From assembly GCA_903930195.1 (NCBI GenBank), contig CAIYXH010000083.1:1-6143 (forward strand): a DNA stretch of 6,143 bases. The letters run 5' to 3'. The notes below the pieces were generated by a model that made no database searches, was not told the DNA's origin, and saw only the letters and a list, made by a program, of their open reading frames with translations. Of the stretch, positions 5,831-6,143 are shown piece by piece. The DNA comes from an uncultured Actinomycetes bacterium (GTDB taxonomy: Bacteria; Actinomycetota; Thermoleophilia; Gaiellales; Gaiellaceae). The position numbers were made by a program, and so were the translations under genes. Each line of letters opens with the position of its first letter. Position 1 is the stretch's first letter.

Positions 5831-6031
5831 ATGCTCGACGATCCGACCGCCAGTGTCGAGGCGATGCTGGAGCCGCTGGACGACTTCCTCGTCATCCAGC
5901 CGCTCGACGAGTCCGAGACGGCTTCGGGGCTGATCGTCCCGATCAACGAGGCCGCGCAGTGCACGAGCGGGATCGTGGCCGCGATCGGCCCGGACGTCGT
6001 CGGTGTCGAGCCGGGCGACAAGGTGCTCTAG
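5831..6031 (+). CDS. groES: Truncated GroES/Cpn10 co-chaperonin
   Basis: A 66-residue reading frame matching the N-terminal two thirds of GroES, the lid of the GroEL folding chamber. MLEPLDDFLVIQPLDE (12-27) is the first barrel strand, SETASGLIVP (28-37) covers the mobile loop that contacts GroEL, and SGIVAAIGPDVVGVEPGDKVL (46-66) is the next conserved block. Normal GroES is about 95-100 residues and continues after GDKVL with an aromatic residue, a glycine-rich turn and a final strand; here a TAG follows directly, with GAATGA after it. None of the three frames downstream restores GroES-like sequence, so a simple one-base frameshift or a single stop mutation does not explain the loss. Without the last strands the beta-barrel should not close, so this is probably a gene remnant; a read-through or assembly error at this point is also possible. 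The start at 5831 adds 11 residues to the usual N-terminus and is supported by the upstream box; ATG 5864 is the classical alternative. No groEL follows in the window. Confidence 0.8.
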   Translation: MLDDPTASVEAMLEPLDDFLVIQPLDESETASGLIVPINEAAQCTSGIVAAIGPDVVGVEPGDKVL

Positions 6032-6074
6032 GAATGACTTGGAAGGTTTGGCTGACATGGCGGCCCTTATAGCA

Positions 6075-6092
6075 CGCGCCTGTTATGGCGCG
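6075..6092. repeat. Small perfect hairpin (CGCGCC / GGCGCG)
   Basis: Six-base arms 6075-6080 and 6087-6092 pair perfectly around a TGTTAT loop. Neither strand has a T-run after it, so it is not a classical intrinsic terminator. It lies between the end of the GroES frame and the strong minus-strand terminator, and its role is unknown. Confidence 0.5.
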
Positions 6093-6099
6093 ATGCCCC

Positions 6100-6133
6100 A
6101 AAGAAAAAGAGCCGCACCCGAAGGTACGGCTCT
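6100..6133 (-). terminator. Strong intrinsic terminator for a leftward gene beyond the right edge
   Basis: Read on the minus strand, AGAGCCGTACC, a TTCG loop and GGTGCGGCTCT form an 11-bp stem with one mismatch, closed by a C-G pair on a UUCG tetraloop, the most stable RNA tetraloop type. The run TTTTCTTT follows directly (6107 down to 6100). This is a textbook rho-independent terminator. In the plus direction the stem is followed by a pyrimidine stretch with few T, so it should work mainly leftwards. It implies that a leftward transcript, protein or RNA, ends within or just beyond the last ten bases of the window. Confidence 0.8.
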
Positions 6134-6143
6134 CTTCCCGTGA

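Noticed and set aside
5468..6058. A 196-codon minus-strand frame antisense to the ATPase and GroES frames
   Set aside because: It is antisense to two well-recognised coding sequences, and its translation shows no family features.
6056..6143. A 28-codon plus-strand frame (ATG 6056 to TGA 6141-6143) ending exactly at the window edge
   Set aside because: Its C-terminal part is the translated terminator hairpin, there is no ribosome-binding site, and the composition gives no support for coding; the fit to the edge looks like coincidence.
6075..6143. A tRNA or tmRNA end
   Set aside because: The only strong stem has a UUCG loop and a T-run, as in a terminator; no acceptor stem, T-arm motif GTTCRA or CCA end could be found.

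Overview
This 6.1 kb window is GC-rich, densely packed bacterial chromosome. High GC, codon choice, very short intergenic gaps, leaderless-looking promoters, a mycobacterial-type LigC ligase next to a stand-alone LigD-type polymerase domain, and a PPOX flavoprotein of the kind common in F420-using bacteria all point to Actinomycetota. The style of the amino-acid transporter (secreted binding protein beginning 'IGTDNPAYPPW', with cysteines near both ends) reminds me of Thermoleophilia (Gaiellales/Solirubrobacterales), but I cannot prove that from one window.

Layout. Bases 1-912 (minus) hold the N-terminal three quarters of a FabF-type beta-ketoacyl-ACP synthase, cut by the left edge. A 28-bp divergent gap separates it from a plus-strand ATP-dependent DNA ligase of the LigC type (941-1942). 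The ligase converges on a small PPOX-fold flavin/F420 split-barrel protein (1939-2340, minus), and the two stop codons overlap in one CTAG. Upstream of that gene lies a nested inverted repeat (2357-2449) built from four copies of a 13-bp unit. The stop codon of the next minus-strand gene, a stand-alone LigD-type primase-polymerase domain (2448-3341), overlaps the outer edge of this repeat. A 17-bp divergent gap then leads to a plus-strand polar amino-acid ABC transporter operon: secreted binding protein (3359-4231), permease (about 4192-5070) and ATPase (5067-5810). After 20 bp comes a GroES/Cpn10 reading frame that stops at about two thirds of normal length (5831-6031). The last 112 bp have lower GC and end in a strong minus-strand intrinsic terminator with a UUCG loop, implying a leftward gene just beyond the right edge.

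How the genes work together. The ligase and the polymerase domain probably form a small DNA gap-filling and sealing module, comparable to the mycobacterial LigC/Prim-PolC pair; no Ku or nuclease gene is visible. The three ABC genes form one uptake system for polar amino acids. FabF belongs to fatty-acid elongation and is unrelated to its neighbours.

I found no convincing wholly new system. The most notable points are the split polymerase/ligase pair around a flavoprotein and a cruciform-like repeat, the truncated GroES frame, and a recurring TANNNT box exactly 6 nt before start codons, which suggests leaderless transcription.
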